DNA of 64,000 nt, from positions 62,001-126,000 of the forward strand of contig WNNJ02000387.1 in NCBI GenBank assembly GCA_012934845.2, given 5' to 3'. Shown one piece after another: positions 22,360-35,395 of this stretch. The notes under the pieces are model-generated. The model had not been told where the DNA came from and searched no databases. It was given only the letters and a program-made list of their open reading frames with translations. A program made the position numbers and the translations under genes. How positions within the stretch are numbered: the stretch's first letter is position 1; each line of letters opens with the position of its first letter. The stretch is from Pomphorhynchus laevis (taxonomy: Eukaryota; Acanthocephala; Palaeacanthocephala; Echinorhynchida; Pomphorhynchidae).

Positions 22360-25120
22360 ATGAGCACCGCTATTATTTGGGCTGCGATTGTTGGAATCGC
22401 ATTATGCGCTCCAGTTGAAGGTATGTATGCTTTTTAACATTACGGCGGCTTTATACTTTACAATTAAGATTTATCAAACCTTTATATAAATTTAAAGAGA
22501 CCAATGCTAAGAAACAGTGCGCCTCCTTATATTACAATTATATTTTGTATATTGAGTATATTAGAGTTTGATACTAAAGTAAGATACATTATATTTGAGA
22601 TAATATATAAGGTGATAATTAGTAAATATTCGATAAACTAAATGAGTAATTTATTGAATATATAAAAATCTTTCTATATACAAAGCCCTTATTAGAAGAA
22701 AGCTACAGTTCTACTCTAAAATATTTCCAACATGCATTTTTTCGTTTTAAAATTTCTTCTTGAATATTTCGTTCTCTTAGCCTACTTGATATTAAGCTAT
22801 ATTTAATTTCCAATATTATACATTCTTGTTTTAGATTCTTTTATAAGATTATATTAAAAAAATTCAATCAATTATAAATTATAATTAAATGTATCCAATA
22901 TATGTTTAATAAGGAACAATGACACATTAGTTTTTTGTGTACGGTAAAGTATAACATCTGTAAAACGAACGGCGATAAAAGGATTACAATTAAAAAGTGT
23001 TTTAAACTTACTAAGAGCGTTAGTTTACTTAGCTGAATTACCATTATAGCTAAATGTATTTAAAACAGCTTAAAACATTACGAAGTAAAGTTAATAATTT
23101 GAAAGGTCAAATTATAATATTTTTATCTAGTAGCAATTTAAATTCCATAATAATTAATGAGAATGTAGATGTTCCATTGAATCGGTAATTTTCTTCGATT
23201 TAATTGAATATACTGCTAATATTGAAATAATTGAAAATAAAAATTATGAATTTTATAAATTATAGCAGACTGAGAAATTTTATTTGCCTTATAGAATATA
23301 AATAAATTAACATTATACGAATATAATGACTTTCTCATGACTTATACGACTTTCTCATAATCAATGTATAAATGCTATATAACATTTAATAAAATTATTG
23401 ATATAAAGAGATGATAAATTTAATACAAAATTTTTACATGCTTTGATGTTTGTTCAGGCATGTTATCAACATGTACTGAATATAATAAAGTAATGCCTTT
23501 GAATACACTAAGAAATATTATTCAATATACGATTGCCGGGCTTGTCAAATATTAAAAATGTTCATATTAAAACAAACCCTGAACTACGCTATCGCGGTTT
23601 TGCAATTTTCCAAGTTAACAAATTATTTATTTTTTTATATTATACCTCGAATTTTTTAAGTAATTTGTATCAATTGTGTTTGTAAAGATAGATTCTATTA
23701 AACTATATTAATAATTTTATAAAAATTATGTATTTATACTGACACAGTATAAGCAATAAAATGCATTTATGTACTTGATCTTATATTAATTTTATCTTTG
23801 TTATTTATTAAACAATATATAGTTTAAACATACAACTTAATACATTACTTAAGTTATTATCTTAACACTTTTTGTTAATTACAGACACTTATGCGAATAA
23901 GAAAAATCGTGCATGTGTAATTGTAAAATGCATGAATTCAGGTAAGAAAATTGAAACTGTACAAGTTTGTTAAAAAATAATAATTTAAGGAAGTGGAGGA
24001 ATTGGAGGTGGTGATGACGGTTGTGGAATAAGCGGTGGTGATGGCGGATTTGTTGGCGGAGTTGGAGGTGGTTATGGAAGTGGCGATGGCGGATTTGGTG
24101 GTGGAATCGGAGGTGGTTATGAAGGAGGTGAAGGCGGCTTTGGCGGTGGAATTGGAGGTGGTTATGGAGGAGGTGATGGCGGATTTGGAGGCGGAATTGG
24201 AGGTGGAATTGGAGGAGGTGACGGCGGATTTGGAGGCGGAGTTGGAGGTGGACATGGAGGATCTGATGGCGGATATGGAGGCGGATTCGGAGGAGGCTAT
24301 GGTGGAAGCGACGGCGGATTTGGTGGCGGAGTTGGTGGCGGAGTTGGTGGTGGCTCCGTAGGAGGTGACGGTTCAGGATACGGCGGCTCAAATCTAGGCA
24401 GCGGCTCAGGAAGTGGTAGCGGTGATACAATTTCCGGACCAATGGTCTGCTATTTAAATGCTGGATATGGACAAGGTAGCGCATATGGTCCAGGTCAAGG
24501 TGGTGCGTATGGTCCAGGACAAGGTGGAGCACAACGCCCAGGACAAGGTAGCGCGCAAGGTCCAGGACAAGGTAATGCCTATGGTCCAGGACAAGGCGGT
24601 TCATATGGTCCAGGACAAGGTAGTAACTTAGGCTCGGGAGCCGGGGAAGCCGATACACCAATTCCTTTGTCTGGATTGTGTGGCTTGTTAGGAATGGGAA
24701 CAGCAAGACCGCTCGGCCCGTATTCTCCAGTACCTAGCGGACCTTCAACATTAGGTTCTGGCACTCCATCTCTTCAAGGTCAGGGTGGAATGTCTCGACC
24801 AGTAGTCGGTGGTTCATCAGGCCCAATGTCAGGAGGATCATATCGCCCAGTTACCGGTGGTTCATCTAAACCAGGATTTGGATCATCATCTGGTGCAGGT
24901 GTTGGCGGCCCATTCGGCCCAGGTTTTGGTGGTTCATCTAAACCAGGATCAGGTTCCTCATCTGGTCCAGGAGCTTTCCCAGGACACGGAAGTGGAAGTG
25001 GTGGACATTCTGGATCAGGTATTATCATGTTTTCATGTGTTTCTTGTATACTAATTTTATATTATTTTTTTATATCTTACAGGTGTTCATCATCACAAAT
25101 TCTGTACCTGCACTGCTTAG
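22360..25120 (+). CDS. secreted glycine-rich silk-like repeat protein, copy 2 (394 aa, 4 exons)
   Basis: Exons 22360-22420, 23885-23941, 23990-25018 and 25083-25120; total 1185 nt. Signal peptide, Cys31/Cys36 segment and Gly-rich residues 41-190 match copy 1. After MVCYLNAGYGQGS (191-203) there are only six octapeptides (204-251) instead of 20. The loss or gain is exactly 14 units, 336 bp, so the frame is kept. The tail is like copy 1, with small changes (GSGAGEADTPIPLSGL against the GTGGSSSTISLSGL part) and the same HHHKFCTCTA end. Intact and probably functional. Both copies probably make components of the same secreted material with different elastic-repeat lengths. Confidence 0.85.
24481..24624 (+). 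repeat. 24-bp octapeptide minisatellite in gene 2 (6 units)
   Basis: Six 24-bp units encoding two AYGPGQGG, then AQRPGQGS, AQGPGQGN, AYGPGQGG and SYGPGQGS. The AQRPGQGS-AQGPGQG pair is also in gene 1, which fixes the alignment of the two tracts. Confidence 0.85.
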
Positions 25121-25212
25121 ACGAACAAGCAATTATCAATCCTTATTCGAAAGAAATATTCTGCAGCAGAAGTAGTCTTTAACTTTACTAACATGTTTGC
25201 TTCATTTATTTA

Positions 25213-25222
25213 AATAAATAAA
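25213..25222 (+). terminator. polyadenylation signals of silk-like gene 2
   Basis: Overlapping AATAAA hexamers about 95 nt after the stop, as in gene 1. Confidence 0.65.
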
Positions 25223-25662
25223 AATATATTCTTTTTTCTTTCATTCACAATTAAATTAAAAGATACCGCGCGATTATTAGCACATAATATATTGTCGAAA
25301 GGACAGAATTCAAGTTGCTAAAATGTTTATCAATTTCAATGTCTTGCTTATTATGAATCAACATTTGTAAATTTTAAACCTGAGAATATGCATTGAACTG
25401 GTGTTTATTTGCAAAGCATAAATTAGTTTTATCTATTTCAATTTATTTTTGGAATCAAGTGTATGTATTAATATTATAGTCTATCGTAAAGTAAAAGCAC
25501 TCTCCATTTTACAATTTTAGTAATTTCAATATTTGTAAAATATTTTAATGTTGTAACTTATTATAAGGGGATATAGATGTTATTTTAAATTATGTTGTCA
25601 ATCAGTGCTATCAATTAACTTTAATTAAGTGAAATTAATTTCAATAATTAATTCTTATAATT

Positions 25663-27724
25663 TAATTTGGTATTGAGTAAAATACAGCAAGAAAACATTT
25701 ATGTGTAACATGTCATTTATAAATATTAATAGACATATTTTTAATGTCTATTAAAAATGTTAACGTTAGTGTTAATACTCGTCGTTAACATTAACGATAA
25801 GTTTATACTTTGCAACATTTAGAATCCTATTGTATTATTGTATATTATCGAAATTTCGCGATTTTCCTCTTCCAGACAAGTATTTTGCGTTATATATTTT
25901 TGATCCAAAAATATATTTGTGAAACGACAAGAACGCTTTCTTGATATATGGTTTATATCAATCTTAATATATGAATTAGAAACGATTAGTCACTGCATGT
26001 TCACAACCGTAGCCATTACTGCTATCAACAGTAATTTTAAACATGCTGTTTTACATGATGAATCTTCCCTTAAACACAAAGTTGTAAATTTTGTCTTGTA
26101 TTGTCTTGTTTCGGAATGTCAAAAACGAAATAATATGAACAACTTTTTATTGAGTAAAATACAGTAGGATTTACATGTAACTTGTAAAATATAGCTTGAC
26201 ATGAAATTTTTGAATGTTATTTATAATCCTCTCTGAAAACATTATGTTATGAGATTAACTATGTTTAATATTATTATATTTTATTATATCTACATTTATA
26301 TGTTAATTGCATAACTTATAGTAGAACATCTTTTTCATTTGAAATTTATGTTTCATCTTAATAAATTGCATTGTTTGAATTAGAGATAAAATTAGGACAA
26401 TAAAATTAATGTAAAAGCACAATATATTATCAAAATATCTATATTTTATTATATATTCATATATTAAATATGACCTTTTATGATTAATCACAAATTCATT
26501 CTTAAAAACTGAATTTTATTCTGTTTTAAAGAATTGGTATTTCATCTTATTGAAAATTCAAAGTCTGTATTTATCATTTATTTCCTGCTACATTTATAAA
26601 AATGCGTTATTTAACTTTGTTGCAAAATTATATAATTTGCTTTATTTTATTAAATGATTAATTTTAGTTTTGATTAATAATCATGATAAAAGCTTATATT
26701 TTTCTGACAATATCAGCAGGTGTTAAAATTTTTACTTTGAACAAATAATCTTTTTCACTCTCTCTTATATTGTAAATATAGTTTTGATTATCTATTGAAA
26801 ATATAAAATTTATTAGTTGATGATTTGTGAATGTTACTTGGACCTATTAAATATAACCCGATCAGATGATGTAAATCTTACAATTTGTATCTCGACAGTT
26901 CGTTCATTTTTAGTTTCTAAAATGATATTCAAAAAAGCATCTATTCGAATTTTAAATTGTATAATTTTTATTCGTTAAATTGACGTTGTATTTTATGTGT
27001 TGCATTTAACATCGAATTTATCTACATTGATGAAAAGAAACTTAGATATATTTTCAACTTATAGTGTGAATCATTACGATTAAGAGATTTTATAAATTCA
27101 AAAGAAATTCATTTGATAGATTTTTTCCTAGCAACATACTCGTAGCTCTTGTTTTTATATTTGAGGCATATGAAAAATATAGTGATAAGTATTAAAGCTT
27201 TAAATGTTTATTTTGAACTGTAAATGTTCAATCAGATTATTTCGCATGATTTTCAAATGAATATTCTAAAGTATGGATAAAATTCAAAATAAAAAATACA
27301 TTTTGGAAAAAAGAAACAATTAATAAAATAGTTGTTGTACACCGAAGCACTGATCAGCCACAGATTTGAGTTGCATTCCTAGCTTCGTCGTTGGGGAATT
27401 TACTTCATTCTTAATACAATTTTGATAACGAATATTTTTCGTACGATCATTAGCACACCATTTCCGATACGCCCATAAAATTAAAGACTTTGGAATTACG
27501 TTGGACAGAAATGAAAATATGAACAAGCGTAGAATCATTGCGTTTGTTCTTGTTAGAATCATTTAAACGTCTTTTCTAAACTGTTGCTGTTTTGTTCAAC
27601 TTGTTAATTTTTGAAAATATATTCTTATTTGGAACGTGTTCGTTTGCCATCACGCGTTCTAAAACAATTGACCAATAACATTCCAGAATAGAGAGGCAGT
27701 AGAAATTCATTATTGGCTCTAATT
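25663..27724 (+). repeat. left arm of a large inverted repeat (~2.06 kb)
   Basis: The reverse complement of this arm lies at 31970-34033. Position sums of matching points stay near 59694-59696 along the arm, so there are very few indels. The outer end of the left arm lies inside the 3' flank of silk-like gene 2. Apart from a small open frame on the minus strand (27320-27562), no gene is seen in it. Confidence 0.85.
27320..27562 (-). CDS. candidate small secreted peptide, left-arm copy (80 aa)
   Basis: An 80-codon frame starting MILTRTNAMILRLFIFSFL: a hydrophobic N-terminus that could act as a signal peptide, then a polar part with Cys in RKWCAND, RYQNC and ADQCFG. The right arm carries the same protein at 32132-32374; near the start codon the only visible difference is a silent ACA/ACG change. 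Being inside a recent inverted repeat explains the identity, so conservation is not evidence of selection. No family is recognised; it may be a chance frame. Confidence 0.25.
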   Translation of the reverse strand: MILTRTNAMILRLFIFSFLSNVIPKSLILWAYRKWCANDRTKNIRYQNCIKNEVNSPTTKLGMQLKSVADQCFGVQQLFY

Positions 27725-28719
27725 TTTCTTGTATTGCATTTATATATTAAATATATTTTAATATATTTTATATGTTTAGTTATTTATTGATAGTTCAGAA
27801 TGTTATTTTTAGAAACGTGAATTTTTCATAATATTAAGTTTGTTATTCACATTTATGTTTTAAAATAGTCATATGTTCTTAATTATTGTAATTATAATTA
27901 TGTTACACGAGCAAAGACAAAATTTAACAATCGACGTTTTTTACTGCTGCAAAACGACGGAACAAAATAAGTTTTTATACATACGGTTATGCTGTCAAAT
28001 AGCGGTTAATGTTTCATCAGTAAAGTTAGCGGTTAACGTTTCATCGGTGAATTGACTGCAGCTTTGCATTCGCCAGCAGCTGGGAGAACAATGAATTATG
28101 ACGAGACATAACAATACCATTAACAACGCATCCAGAAACAATTACATCGATTTAACAAATTATAGTTATAATTATATGAAATCATTATTCTTATAATTTT
28201 TTAAATATTTTAATTATTATTTTATAATATTTTAATTATTTTAATAATCATTTTAATTATTATTAAAAGATTTAAAAATACAACGCTAGCTTTATATATA
28301 TGGGACGCATTAATTTCTAATTTATTTGAAACGAAGAAAACGTAATGTTAATTTTTAAGTTTAGTCTGGCGCATATTACTTAATTAACGAAAGTTTTTCT
28401 ATTCCTAGAAAATATTTGTCATAAAAGTTTTTTATGTTTTTGAAAATTATAATGGATTCTTTTATATTAACAACCATAAATTAAAGTCAACACGCAGTAA
28501 CTCGTTTTACTTTCCTGTAAACATAACAATACAACGGTTTATATAATTATAAGGAATTTCTTAAATAATCTATACTAATGCTACAACGGCTCTTTAAATG
28601 CTTACAACCATTTCTATGATAGCTAAGGCTTTTGTGCATATCACTACCACTTAAAGGTTCCCCTGTTGTCATATGCTGCTTTAAGTCATTGTTCGAGTAG
28701 TGATTTCTCTGTTGCGTTT
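27725..28719. other. AT-rich spacer of the inverted repeat, left part
   Basis: No gene or recognisable element. A small GC-richer patch at about 27950-28100 has a short imperfect direct repeat (GCGGTTAAYGTTTCATCRGT) around 28002 and 28029. Confidence 0.5.
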
Positions 28720-30090
28720 GCTACATTCCTTCTTTCCCACATCTCACCCGTGCGTCAAATCTCATAGGTTTCTTACGATGTCTTGTACTTCTTAAGACTG
28801 TTGTTTCTGGGTGATCGGCTTGGTGACGTTGTTTGTCTACGTCGTCGTTTACTGTTCCACCTTCCTTATATTTTCTAAAACATTCTTGATCATGATCTTC
28901 TGCACTTGATTTTGTCTCTTCATCTATGATAATCCTACCCTGAATGTCATTAACATGGCGCCATCTGGGTCTTGCTCGAGTTTCTATCGTGTAAGATTCT
29001 CCCATCGTTCTTCGATGTGATGAATCCCGGTTTCCATCGTTTCCTCTGATTGTCTTTCAGCCAAACTGACTGCGACAAATCAAACGACCGAGATTGAACA
29101 ATTATGTCATGTCCGTATTCTGTGATTTCTGTGATAGCCGCCAAGCATTCAATGCAACAATAGCGTTTGGGTGTAATAGCGGCTAACATTTTATTGTATA
29201 TAATGACCTTTCAGATTTTTGCATGCAGTAAAAAATATATACGCAACAAGTTTCGATTTACTCTGTTGTGGTAACAGTGTCAATTCATTGAAGAGAAATA
29301 TTACAATTCCCTTCTTTATGGAATTCTGTCCGTGCTGTCTGTTGAATTCTTGACTAAAGATGAGCTAATATTGTTGATAATCGTTTCTCTCTTAATGTTT
29401 CGGTATGTCATTAGGAACTGTGACAACACCAACTCGAGATTTCTTTTTGAAATGTCAACACTGTTTAAATGTTTGCATCAATCGTTCAGTCACCCATTGG
29501 TTTAGAGATGGCACAGGGATGTCTTGATATAGTGTATCTTGTTGATTACAAAAAATTCTCGGAACTCTCGCTACGTGAATTGTTGTCCATTATTGGAGAC
29601 GCTTTTCATTAGTATTCCTATTCGTGTTAACGTACCCATAAGTTTCTTAACTGCCTCGCTTGCTGGGGTATTTCTTCTCTCTTCAATTTCTGACCAGTGG
29701 CTGAAAGCGTCAATCATCAATATAAAAGTCGCTCCGACACTGTACTGGCAAAGTCTACCTTCAAGCTCTCCCGTGGTTTCATTGATACATCTCACTTATG
29801 TAAGTGTATTATAGAGGTAGGCGTTTCTATTGCTCTGGTACAGATCTTTTGATCCAACTGTATGTTCAATGTCAGTTTCAATTATTGGTCACCAACAATA
29901 TATTCTTGCTAACTCTTTCAAAGTATTTGTTCCGGATGTACTGTATGTATAACTTGCGCAGCTTTTTGGCATAATGAAGTTGAGATCACAATTTTTGCAG
30001 CCACAACATGATTCCATCTTAGCTGAATAGCTCATGGGCGCGGGTTCTGAAAGTGCTGACCCAGTTATTACTACTATAAGACAACCCACT
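28720..30090 (-). mobile_element. Ty3/gypsy retrotransposon pol fossil, integrase end
   Basis: Minus-strand remnants of the 3' part of pol. The zinc-binding/linker region is at about 29880-30090 (with LKELARIYCW), the integrase core at 29571-29795 (DAFSHWSEIEERRNTPA and SNNGQQFT, the central-domain pattern of gypsy integrases), and the C-terminal region at about 28720-29190 (VWLKDN, then LRSTRHRKKPMRFD, typical of the end of pol). It is a broken fossil with several breaks. No LTRs, gag, RT or envelope are seen. It sits near the middle of the inverted-repeat spacer. Confidence 0.75.
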
Positions 30091-31969
30091 CTCCAGGTAG
30101 CATCGTTTTTTATTTATCACTAATGATCTTATAATAGCTTAATAAAAAGCTTACATTTTTGTTATAAAAGTTTGATTTTGTATGTAATATTCGCTCTTAA
30201 TGTAATTTCAAATAAATATTGGCAAAACAGTTTAATCTTAAATTATTTTAAAATTTAAAATTAATTCTAATATAGATAAAGCTAGCGTTATATTTTCTAA
30301 ATTGCCAAAACCAGCAATTTGGTTGTTGTAAAATTATAAAAGGAGTTTTATTTATTTATAAACATACCGTCATGCTAATAACGTGTTTTGTAGATATTTG
30401 AAATTAAAATATAGACAAATTTAATTTCAACTAAATATAGGCAAACCGGTATACAATCTTATAACATCAATAAAGATTTTTTTAATAATCAGAAGTAGCT
30501 AAAAATAATGACAAAATATATCCTAGGGTTTTGTTATTTTAATTGCTCTCCGTGTTGATTTTTATTTTAAATTTTTAACGCACAAAATACTGTTTTTATA
30601 CATTGATCATTTGTAAAGCTAGTTATTTTTGTGTTCGTAAATGTCATTTGCTTGCACATCTGTCAAAATAAAAACACTTGACTAATTCATTCAGCAATTA
30701 TATTAATGGGCGGAGAAGTGTGCAGAACATCTGTGACCTTTTATGTGACCTGTTGTAAAATTGTAATTATCGTGATTATAAAATTACAATGTGCACATTG
30801 CATTTGAAAAATTGTAAAAAATAATTTCCTTCAAAAACACAATGACACTAATTAAATTGTGTTTTTGGATAAAAATGATTGGACAATTTTTTGATTAATT
30901 ATATGAATGAAATAATTTAATTATTGAATTGATGCATTTTGCTAGAACTTTATCTGATGAATTGTATATGTATAATTTTTAATGAACAAAAGCTTCAACT
31001 CCATTTTTTAATCTAAGCATATACAATATTGTGAATATCGGCATTAATAATATACAGTTATTATTTACATCGCCTTATTTATGTAAAGATATTTTTAATC
31101 TTGCATGATTGAACAACAAATATGTTTAGGCCAAATGCTAGAACGGCATTTTTATGCACGAATAAAGTCGTTCTATACTAATAAAAACAAAGAATTAAAT
31201 TTCAACAATAAAACCTTTAATTTCAGGTATTTTACAATTTCAAAATCCAAAATTTATAAAGGATGTTAATCAAACAATCGAAATCATGTTGTGAACAGGA
31301 TTTTCTGATCTGGTAAATGCGTTGTTATAGATAAAGCTTGCGTCCTTTTTTAATTAAAAATCTATTTGACTATAAAAACCTATTTTTATAATAATTATAA
31401 GGTTTGTTTGATTTTAACACACGCCATTATGTGAATAAAAAACTTAATGTTGTTAAAGATTAAAGTATAATAAAAATCACATTATTTAATAAACTATTAA
31501 TGAATCATCAAACGATATTAATACATAAATGCAAATAATACATGATTATCTAACAAGCAATTACAAGGTTTAACAGTTAATTAAAAACATTTTGTTTCTT
31601 TCAAAGTAGAATGAATCGTGAATCTTAAATTTCTTGTTTGACAGACTTTGCATACAGACGTTCAAAAATACTTTTTATATAAAATATTAAGTTAAATTGG
31701 ATTGTTACTAACTCAAAAACATATATAGAATACGTAATTTTTCAAATATAATTTTTCAAATTACATATGATTGCATATGTAACATTATATTATGTAATGT
31801 AATTTATATTGTAATGTTTATGCAATTTAATGTATTTGAAACGTAATCTATCACATTTCATTAATACATCATATATAAACGGCCTAAATTTTCTGATATA
31901 CTCAATCCAATGCAGAAGGTCAAAATAAATCATTAACAATTCGAAACCTAATTACAACTTTCAATAATG
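30091..31969. other. AT-rich spacer of the inverted repeat, right part
   Basis: Nothing gene-like. Low-complexity A/T-rich DNA with no open frame above 60 codons. Confidence 0.6.
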
Positions 31970-34033
31970 AATTAGAGTCAATAATGAATTTCTACTGCAT
32001 CTCTATTCTGGAATGTTATTGGTCAATTGTTTTAGAACGCGTGATGGCAAACGAACACGTTCCAAATAAGAATATATTTTCAAAAATTAACAAGTTGAAC
32101 AAAACAGCAACAGTTTAGAAAAGACGTTTAAATGATTCTAACGAGAACAAACGCAATGATTCTACGCTTGTTCATATTTTCATTTCTGTCCAACGTAATT
32201 CCAAAGTCTTTAATTTTATGGGCGTATCGGAAATGGTGTGCTAATGATCGTACGAAAAATATTCGTTATCAAAATTGTATTAAGAATGAAGTAAATTCCC
32301 CAACGACGAAGCTAGGAATGCAACTCAAATCTGTGGCTGATCAGTGCTTCGGTGTACAACAACTATTTTATTAATTGTTTCTTTTTTCCAAAATGTATTT
32401 TTTATTTTGAATTTTATCCATACTTTAGAATATTCATTTGAAAATCATGCGAAATAATCTGATTGAACATTTACAGTTCTTAATAAACATTTAAAGCTTT
32501 AATACTTATCACTATATTTTTCATATGCCTCAAATATAAAAACAAGAGCTACGAGTATGTTGCTAGGAAAAAATCTATCAAATGAATTTCTTTTGAATTT
32601 ATAAAATCTCTTAATCGTAATGATTCACACTATAAGTTGAAAATATATCTAAGTTTCTTTTCATCAATGTAGATAAATTCGATGTTAAATGCAACACATA
32701 AAATACAACGTCAATTTAACGAATAAAAATTATACAATTTAAAATTCGAATAGATGCTTTTTTGAATATCATTTTAGAAACTAAAAATGAACGAACTGTC
32801 GAGATACAAATTGTAAGATTTACATCATCTGATCGGGTTATATTTAATAGGTCCAAGTAACATTCACAAATCATCAACTAATAAATTTTATATTTTCAAA
32901 AGATAATCAAAACTATATTTACAATATAAGAGAGAGAGTGAAAAAGATTATTTGTTCAAAGTAAAAATTTTAACACCTGCTGATATTGTCAGAAAAATAT
33001 AAGCTTTTATCATGATTATTAATCAAAACTAAAATTAATCATTTAATAAAATAAAGCAAATTATATAATTTTGCAACAAAGTTAAATAACGCATTTTTAT
33101 AAATGTAGCAGGAAATAAATGATAAATACAGACTTTGAATTTTCAATAAGATGAAATACCAATTCTTTAAAACAGAATAAAATTCAGTTTTTAAGAATGA
33201 ATTTGTGATTAATCATAAAAGGTCATATTTAATATATGAATATATAATAAAATATAGATATTTTGATAATATATTGTGCTTTTACATTAATTTTATTGTC
33301 CTAATTTTATCTCTAATTCAAACAATGCAATTTATTAAGATGAAACATAAATTTCAAATGAAAAAGATGTTCTACTATAAGTTATGCAATTAACATATAA
33401 ATGTAGATATAATAAAATATAATAATATTAAACATAGTTAATCTCATAACATAATGTTTTCAGAGAGGATTATAAATAACATTCAAAAATTTCATGTCAA
33501 GCTATATTTTACAAGTTACATGTAAATCCTACTGTATTTTACTCAATAAAAAGTTGTTCATATTATTTCGTTTTTGACATTCCGAAATAAGACAATACAA
33601 GACAAAATTTACAACTTTGTGTTTAAGGGAAGATTCATCATGTAAAACAGCATGTTTAAAAATACTGTTGATAGCAGTAATGGCTACGGTTACGAACATG
33701 CAGTGATTAATCGTTTTTAATTCATATATTAAGATTGCTATAAGCCATATATCAAGAAAGCGTTCTTGTAGTATCAAAAATATATTTTTGGATCAAAAAT
33801 ATATCACGCAAAATACTTGTTTGGAAGAGGAACATCGCAAAATTTCGATAATATACAATAATACAATAAAATTCTAAATGTTGCAAAGTATAAACTTATC
33901 GTTAATGTTAACGACGAGTATTAACACTAACGTTAACATTTTTAATAGACATTAAAAATATGTCTATTAATATTTATAAATGACATGTTACACATAAATG
34001 TTTTCTTACTGTATTTTACTCAATACCAAATTT
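31970..34033 (-). repeat. right arm of the large inverted repeat (~2.06 kb)
   Basis: Reverse complement of 25663-27724. Its outer 500 bp (about 33540-34033) is an inverted copy of the 3' flank of the silk-like genes. Beyond 34033 the sequence diverges completely, so no third gene copy is attached. Confidence 0.85.
32132..32374 (+). CDS. candidate small secreted peptide, right-arm copy (80 aa)
   Basis: Same 80-residue product as 27320-27562, in the opposite orientation because of the inverted repeat. The same caution applies: possible signal-peptide-bearing three-cysteine peptide or a chance frame. Confidence 0.25.
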   Translation: MILTRTNAMILRLFIFSFLSNVIPKSLILWAYRKWCANDRTKNIRYQNCIKNEVNSPTTKLGMQLKSVADQCFGVQQLFY

Positions 34034-34120
34034 TAATAAAAATCATCAACTAATTAATTTTCTATTTTTAATAATAGAGAGATAATAAAATTTATAATAA
34101 TTACATTTTGTTACATTTAT

Positions 34121-35395
34121 ATAAAAATGTAATTTATTGATTCCAACAATAACTGAAAACTATTTATAAATGCTTTAAAAACTAATTTACTAAATTGCTT
34201 GAATGACAAATTAAATAAAATATTATATAAATTACAAAATTAAAACAATAATACTAGAGATTACGTAAATGTCAACTTATTCATTTGAACTATTTCACTT
34301 GTTCCTGCGTTTTCACTTTTGATCTTCCGACAAGTACTTTGTACTTAATTTAGTTTGAGTTAAATAAGACAGAATTTATCACTTTGCGCTTTAGGGAAGA
34401 ACACGTAAAGACATAAATATAAAATTAAAAAATCTGTAAAATATAATGTTTAACCAGACAGCTGAAATCGGTATTTTATTTGAAGTGTCACAATTTACAA
34501 TTGATCCTAATTTCAGTTCAATTCAGCACGCGTACTACTGTCAATATACACAGCCACTGAATTCTTCCTAAAAATGCATATACGTTAAAGTTGCTTTTCG
34601 ACTTAGCTTTAGGCGATTATTTTTCAAAATGTTTCATTCAAGATTTTTATTGCTGAATTATATAGTTTTTATATTTCAAAAGTTTAGAAAGTAAAACCGA
34701 ATTATAATTTGAGAAATTCGATTATTCGTTAGCAGACGCTCCTCTTTAAAATTCGTAGTAATTTTATTTCTCAAGTTGCTGTTTGAGTGCCTCAGCGGTT
34801 TGCATAGTCTGTGATAAATGGGAATTTCATTTTAATGTCGAATTCATTACGATATACTGAAATACCGTTTGGCAAATTCCAATGTACAAACCAACGTTGT
34901 TTATTCAAATCTTCGTTCAAAGATCAAATGCAATCTTATAAATTGCGTTGATCACAAATTTGACAGTTCATAGCCAATGACAATTAACAAACAACATATT
35001 TCTTTGATTCCATGTTCAGTTTAATTATTCTACTGATTGCGGTTTTCTCTGATCATTTAACATTGATGTTGTTGCTTAATAAATTATTCTGATTGAATAC
35101 AAGAGTATGTTTTGATTTAATATTTGATATGAAGATGTTTGCTAAATTATGCTAATTCAACAAATGACTCAATTTTGAATGATTTAAAATTTTCCTATAA
35201 ATTTGACATAGTAGATAATTTCAATTATTCATTTAAATGTATATTTTATTATGAAGCGATTTGATTTTCATAAATAAAATGTTTTCTCATATTATATTTT
35301 ATCATAAAATCAAAAGAACAAAATCGTTCTTTTGATAAAATAGTATTATTTCATTAATAAATTATTATTTTTTATAAGAATCTATTGTTATTACA
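34121..35395 (+). repeat. dispersed repeat, copy A
   Basis: 34121-35098 matches 47914-48889 in the same orientation with very few differences by eye. The match continues at 35091-35395 against 49490-49745. Copy A is uninterrupted at the point where copy B carries an insertion. A short part (around 34331-34400) is distantly related to the region downstream of the silk-like genes (about 21735-21770, opposite strand). No coding potential. Confidence 0.8.

Larger units (their letters stand above)
22216..25846 (+). repeat. tandem gene duplication, right block
   Basis: Second copy of the 17261-21225 block, shorter by 14 octapeptide units. The two blocks are separated by about 990 bp. Differences cluster in and after the octapeptide tract (for example near 24391, 24745 and 25345). 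Confidence 0.85.

Noticed and set aside
25919-26167. 82-codon frame, with an inverted partner at 33529-33777
   Set aside because: It is A/T-biased sequence inside the inverted repeat, diverged and without a frame in the related region at 21.6 kb. Probably chance.
26303-26491. 62-codon Ile/Tyr/Lys-rich frame (partner 33205-33393)
   Set aside because: Composition is that of random AT-rich DNA, and its presence in both arms follows from the duplication.
25663-34033. Inverted arms as terminal repeats of one big virus-like DNA transposon with integrase
   Set aside because: The outer end of the left arm is the 3' flank of a host gene duplication, the integrase is of Ty3/gypsy pol type, and no other element genes lie in the spacer.
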